From Diatrype stigma (lineage: Eukaryota; Ascomycota; Sordariomycetes; Xylariales; Diatrypaceae): a stretch of DNA of 64,000 bases. This document shows, piece by piece, positions 59,167-64,000 of this stretch. The stretch is taken from positions 372,001 through 436,000 of the forward strand of contig JAKJXP020000020.1 of assembly GCA_022225965.2 (NCBI GenBank), read 5' to 3'. Within the stretch, counting starts at the first letter, position 1; the number at the start of each line of letters is the position of its first letter. The notes under the pieces are model-generated. The model did not search any database. It saw only the letters and a program-made list of their open reading frames with translations, and had not been told where the DNA came from. The translations under genes were made by a program, and so were the position numbers.

Positions 59167-61992
59167 GATGTAGCTTTACACAGGAACAGCTGGAGGTAGA
59201 GGTATAGGGAAGACTAGTTGGACTTAGCTGTCGATCAAGCCTTGTCTATTCCTTACCTATTTATAATATCAGCGCCGAATGCAATCCTGCTGCCTGCGGA
59301 ATAAGGACTTAAGGTAGAGGCCGATGATGTAAGGATCTTGGAGGTATTGACAGGGGACCAGGCCGCCCCGCATACATCATATAGTCTGCTCATCGTCAAT
59401 GGTCAATGATTATAAACCTGTCAGGTAGGTACTCCAACCTGAGAACGATGTGCTTTGCCGCTGGGGCTGAGTCAATTGATGTAATATCTGTGTTACCGCC
59501 AAGAATCATGACGAACGGGATATTACAATGATGTAGAAGGATTCGCTCCCTGGTCGCCCAGGCGCGCCTTTCAATGCAGCATCGCAAGCAATGAAACTGC
59601 CACTCTGATTGGGGAACTGCTTTGGAGAACGAGCCTTCATTCGATACCTACCTGGATGTTGGGACAAAAGTGCTATATTTTCAGGGTCTGGCATCCCAGG
59701 AACTTTGCAAGTTGGTCGTCCCCATTGCCACTGCTATCACTGGACCTATGGATTTGCTATGGGTTTTGTTTTCGTGCACGTCTGTCTGCCTATGCTCACC
59801 GTGAACTTCAAATATGTTGCAGATCAGGGGCTCCATTCGGAGATAAGAGCTAGGGACAGCTCCACCTGGACGGTATAATTTCTATCCGAACATCTATACT
59901 GCCTCTTCTTGCTCTAAGTTAGAGAGCTCGTATTTAGTCAGGCAATCATCTTGTTGCTGTATGCCTCATTCCTTTTACGATTGGCGTATTGGTTATAAAA
60001 TGGCCGTATTTGCGATAGTGTCACGGTAGTCGCCTGACATACCAGGTGCATCATAACGTTTTGAACTGTGATACTCGGGCTGGAAAGTCACCCAACTTAA
60101 TCAACGAACTGCTCCAATCTCGCGGGTTGGCTTGATGAAACCAACGATTTCGTGTCCACGAAATAGAAGTCCTTAACATTAATCGAAGGAAAGGATATTC
60201 GTCCACTCTACTGATTGTAAATATATATAATAAGCCATGCGGAGGTAGGCCCTACGCGCTAATAGTTATTTACCAAAAAGTCGCGTATAACTCACGCGCT
60301 TCTGCAGGTATTCGGGAATAGGGCTTAGTATGGCTCTACCGCAACGTTATGATGCTGTGCCACAGCGGTACTGTAGCTGTGCCGTCAAGCCCCTGGTCAA
60401 TACCACCCTAAAATTAGTATGGCGGTACTGAAGAACACTGTTATACCATGGTGATCCTGGCTCCGCCAGGCGGGTGCTGACAGCCCATGGTTATCCCGCT
60501 ATATGATCCTGAGTCAGGAACCTAGACTGCTGTATGATACTGTATCCCTTTTGAAGGGGCATGGTGACTTCGTGGTTGGTGGTTTGGGCCTATCGTGACA
60601 GACATGTTGTTTACACAGGGTTTGTCAGGTTGTTATGCATATTGGCTGAAAGCTAGTGTAGCTTCTATTTGCAAGCCATTATAAACATCTAAATCCGAAA
60701 CCATTCTTACTATTCATCTCACCTATTTAATATTTTAACTACCTATCTGCCTATGAACTTGCCAACCAGCTACTCAGCACGGCTTGTGTCATGTTTCACC
60801 CTTTCATCTTTGATATAATCACCTGTGAGATATCATGGTATCTATAGGTAACCAGAGACGCCCGACTACTTCTCATTAAACGGTTCTTGTTCCTATTGTG
60901 TACTATTCTGACTAGTTGCGAACACGTGAGAAAAAGCAAAGGGGTATAACTAATACTCTTAACTAGGTGGAAGCTACTAATTCGTGGCGGATTCGAAGAG
61001 TTCTTTATACTTAAGGGTTGCTGTCACCCGTGGCAACAAACATGAAGAGATTATCCGTAAGATGCAACCCTTCTCTATGATAACTCATCAGTTATTATAG
61101 AAGCCGGATAGGTAGGTTGATTTCCTGTAATGCAAGCCGGGGGGGCAGAATTGGGAACGATTAAATTGAGAAGGTTGGAAAGGGTCATTTGGCTACCTCT
61201 CTCCAATCGGGGGTTCTAATTGACCACGTGCGTGCACCGAGAATTGGGCACCTTCGCGATACACTATCAAGGAGAAAGGGGGCAAGTCGAGTATATGGCG
61301 CACCGCCTCACTCGGCTGCGCCATAGCACCAGCCATACCACGAGCCAGAGGACGAGTGATAAGGTAGCTATCTCATCGGGGCTCTCTAATTCGTGGAAAC
61401 ACTGCTGGGTTAAGTACTCCGTATGATCGAACTTTATACAGAAAATGTGTACGGATGGCCAAGCAGACGATAAGTTCATTTCTCCTTTGGGAAGTTCGTG
61501 GGGGTCTTGGCAATCTAGTCTTCCATCGCCGCATGGACAGCGTTCAATAACTGCCTGGATATCATTCTCGTAGTATTACCCGCCGGTTCTGTAGATACGC
61601 GCCCGATCATCTCAGTCCGACCAGCTCGTCGGTAAAAGGTGGTCGATATCCGGGAGTATGAATTCGATGTTGTAACGAGGGTGGGGTAGAGAAAGGAAGA
61701 CATTTGGAGACGTTATCATCCGCACCGGGAGAAGACTTCTTATCAGACCCCTCACGCGCTTGAAAGGCATGGTATAAAGAGGACCGAAGTGGTATAGCCC
61801 CCGTTCTATCAAAATGCGCAACACGCGGGTGATGTATCGTGCTTTCAATCACATCAACTCAACTTCCCAAAGACATCATATAGTGGAAGTACTTCGACCG
61901 CTCAGGGTACGTTCAAGGATCTTGCTGGTTATTTGTGTCAGGGTTAACACTGTTCTACCGACAGAAGTCCGCCTGTGGCCTAGCTTGGTGAC
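59167..61992. other. Intergenic region
   Basis: The stretch nearest 59167 is the promoter of the tannase-like gene. The remaining 2.7 kb has only short overlapping frames (for example 59609-59878 plus, 61607-61852 minus) with no recognisable domain. No repeats or RNA genes were seen. Confidence 0.4.
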
Positions 61993-64000
61993 ATGTCGTT
62001 CAGCCCACGCCGCCTGATCCAGGCCTTCGCTTGGGGAGCTGCTGTGGTAATCGGCACCAGCTCCAGCGCCAGCGCAATAGACGTCTCGGCGGATGTACCT
62101 GCGGACCCAGGCCCAGGTGGTACCGCGCCGGTACGGCCGTTCCGCCTTGACCAGGTGCGGCTCGGCGACGGCTTGCTACAGGAGAAGCGCGACCGGATTA
62201 AAGACTTCATACGGGAGTACGATGAGCGGAAATTTCTAGTTCTTTTCAACGACCAGGCCGGCCGGTCCAACCCCGCGGGTGTTTCTCCGCCTGGCGGATG
62301 GGAGGATGGTGGGCTGCTCAGCGGCCACTGGGCAGGCCACTACATGACCGCCCTTTCCCAAGCGTACGCCGAGCAGGGTGAAGAGGCTTTCAAGACTAAG
62401 CTCGACTGGATGGTCACCGAACTGGCCGCCTGCCAGGATGCGATTACCGCTCGGGTGGAAGGCGGCGCCGGCCCCGGTGCCGCCGACTGGGTCCCCACGC
62501 ATCCCGGCTACCTTGGCGCGCTTCCGGAGGATACGGTCTTGCGGCTAGGTCCGCCGCGCTGGGCAGTTTATGGAAGTGATCTTGATACCAACACTTGGGC
62601 GCCCTGGTACACGCAGCACAAGATCATGCGGGGGCTATTGGATGCATACTACAACACGAATAACTCACAGGCCTACGATGTCGTAGTGAAGATGGCCGAT
62701 TGGGCGCATCTTGCGCTGACCATCGGCGACAAGAACCAGCCGAACTATTCCGGGAATCTGACGAGGGACGATCTTAACTACATGTGGGACCTCTATATTG
62801 CTGGCGAGTTTGGCGGGGCTAATGAGGTGTTCCCGGAGATCTACGAGCTGACCGGCGACGCCCGGCACCTGGAAACCGCGAAGGCCTTCGACAACCGGGA
62901 GTCGCTGTTCGGCGCGGCCGTGGAGGACCGGGACATCCTAGTCGTCACACCGAATAACATCCCGGGGCGGCGGCGTGCGGAGCGTCTGCACGCTAACACG
63001 CACGTCCCCCAATTCATCGGGTACCTGAGGGTCTTCGAGCACAGCGGCGAGGAGGAGTATTTCACGGCGGCGAAGAACTTCTACGGCTGGGTGGTGCCGC
63101 ACCGAGCGTTCGCCCACGGCGGCGCCGGCGGCAACTACCCGGGCTCCAACGACAACCCGGAGCTGTTCCAGAACCGGGACAACATCGCGAACGCGATCGG
63201 TTCGAACGGTGCGGAGACCTGTACGACATACAACCTGCTCAAGCTGGCGCGGAACCTGTTCCTGCACGAGCACAATGCGACATACATGGACAACTACGAG
63301 CGCGGCCTGTTCAACATGATCACGGGTTCGCGCGCGGACACGACGAGCACCAGCGACCCACAGCTTACCTACTTCCAGCCGCTCACCCCCGGTTCGAACC
63401 GCGATTACGATAACACCGGTACGTGCTGCGGTGGCACGGGGATGGAGAGCCACACGAAGTACCAAGAGACGGTGTACTTGCGCTCGGCGGATGGGTCCGC
63501 ACTCTGGGTCAACCTGTACGCCCCATCGACGCTGACCTGGGCGGACAAGGGCTTCGAAGTCAAGCAGGAGACGGCGTTCCCGCGTGGAGACACCACCAAC
63601 TTCACCATTACCACCACGGGAGGACAAGGTCCGCTGGATATCAAGCTACGGGTACCGGCCTGGGTTCACCAGGGCTTCCAGGTCACCGTCAACGGAGAAG
63701 CTCAAGACGATGGCGAGGCGGCGCAGCCCGGGACGTATCTAACCCTGAGCCGGACCTGGCAGACGGGCGACGTCATCGAAGTGCGAATGCCGTTCAGTAT
63801 GCGCATCGAGCGCGCGCTGGACCGACCCGACACCCAGTCCATCATGTGGGGGCCGGTGCACCTACAGATCCTCGGCAGTCCGAGCGACAGCGATAGCGAC
63901 AGTGAGGATGGATACTGGGCGCTCTCGCTCTACCGGCACCTCAAGCTCGACGGCGACTACGCGCGCGCAGCGATCACACAGACGGGGACCACGGCGGCCG
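61993..64000 (+). CDS. GH127 (DUF1680) beta-L-arabinofuranosidase, partial at right edge
   Basis: An open frame starts at the ATG at 61993 and runs without a stop or intron to the window edge (669 codons so far), so the 3' end is missing. GH127 enzymes remove beta-L-arabinofuranose from plant glycoproteins and arabinan-type polymers. Seen: HANTHVPQFIGY, then SNGAETC with Glu408 and Cys410, and GTCCGGTG with Cys478-Cys479. The Glu, Cys and Cys-Cys set matches the zinc-binding and nucleophile residues known in the family (E338, C340, C417, C418 of bifidobacterial HypBA1). Glu390 is in a suitable place for the acid/base. The N-terminus (SPRRLIQAFAWGAAVVIG...ASA) is a signal peptide with a twin-arginine look. 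Later residues include an Asp/Ser run near 63880. It is very GC-rich in third positions compared with its surroundings. Secretion and cell-wall use are inferred. Confidence 0.85.
   Translation, partial: MSFSPRRLIQAFAWGAAVVIGTSSSASAIDVSADVPADPGPGGTAPVRPFRLDQVRLGDGLLQEKRDRIKDFIREYDERKFLVLFNDQAGRSNPAGVSPPGGWEDGGLLSGHWAGHYMTALSQAYAEQGEEAFKTKLDWMVTELAACQDAITARVEGGAGPGAADWVPTHPGYLGALPEDTVLRLGPPRWAVYGSDLDTNTWAPWYTQHKIMRGLLDAYYNTNNSQAYDVVVKMADWAHLALTIGDKNQPNYSGNLTRDDLNYMWDLYIAGEFGGANEVFPEIYELTGDARHLETAKAFDNRESLFGAAVEDRDILVVTPNNIPGRRRAERLHANTHVPQFIGYLRVFEHSGEEEYFTAAKNFYGWVVPHRAFAHGGAGGNYPGSNDNPELFQNRDNIANAIGSNGAETCTTYNLLKLARNLFLHEHNATYMDNYERGLFNMITGSRADTTSTSDPQLTYFQPLTPGSNRDYDNTGTCCGGTGMESHTKYQETVYLRSADGSALWVNLYAPSTLTWADKGFEVKQETAFPRGDTTNFTITTTGGQGPLDIKLRVPAWVHQGFQVTVNGEAQDDGEAAQPGTYLTLSRTWQTGDVIEVRMPFSMRIERALDRPDTQSIMWGPVHLQILGSPSDSDSDSEDGYWALSLYRHLKLDGDYARAAITQTGTTAA

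Noticed and set aside
62938..63627. 229-aa minus-strand frame at the right edge
   Set aside because: It is a Val/Arg-rich shadow of the GC-rich GH127 gene on the plus strand, which carries the catalytic motifs.

Overview
The window is nuclear DNA of a filamentous ascomycete (Pezizomycotina, probably a Sordariomycete). The evidence is short GT-AG introns with CTAAC-type branch points, a giant ferrichrome-type NRPS, an ornithine N5-monooxygenase, and about 17 kb of extremely AT-rich, stop-riddled DNA with the TpA-rich, CpA/TpG-poor composition left by repeat-induced point mutation (RIP). No bacterial operons, rRNA genes or CRISPR arrays were seen.

Layout. (1) 0.4-1.1 kb: an orphan single-exon gene. 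(2) 1.65-16.6 kb, minus strand: one intact six-exon NRPS gene. Four long reading frames join through five short introns into a 4905-residue protein, A-T-C-A-T-C-T-C-A-T-C-T-C-T-C, the plan of intracellular siderophore (ferricrocin/ferrichrome) synthetases. (3) 17.9-35.3 kb: two RIP-degraded repeat blocks, separated by a 0.46-kb island of normal composition and containing several micro- and minisatellites. (4) 35.3-38.8 kb: gene-free, normal-GC DNA. It holds an interstitial telomeric (CCCTAA) tract between two 45-bp arms of an inverted repeat, and two perfect matches to the iron-regulatory GATA element ATCWGATAA. (5) 38.9-40.6 kb, plus strand: sidA-like L-ornithine N5-monooxygenase. (6) 42-51 kb: a hypothetical gene, a possibly degraded locus, an AhpD/carboxymuconolactone-decarboxylase-fold protein convergent with a GMC oxidoreductase, and an astacin-like zinc metalloprotease. 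(7) 51.4 kb: an intron-containing tRNA with a proline-type body but alanine-type identity elements. (8) 55-57.4 kb: a POT/PTR2 peptide transporter whose frame is restored only by a nested twin intron (stwintron). (9) 57.6-59.2 kb, minus strand: a tannase/feruloyl-esterase family enzyme. (10) 62-64 kb: a GH127 (DUF1680) beta-L-arabinofuranosidase running off the right edge.

How the parts work together. The monooxygenase makes N5-hydroxy-L-ornithine, which after acylation is the hydroxamate building block that the NRPS assembles with small amino acids into a cyclic ferrichrome-type siderophore. The two genes are divergent and have no other recognisable gene between them, so they look like an ancestral bidirectional pair driven apart by repeat insertion. 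The tannase-like esterase and the GH127 enzyme are neighbours and both suit breakdown of ester-linked, arabinose-bearing plant cell-wall polymers. Functions come from motifs read by eye; no database search was run.
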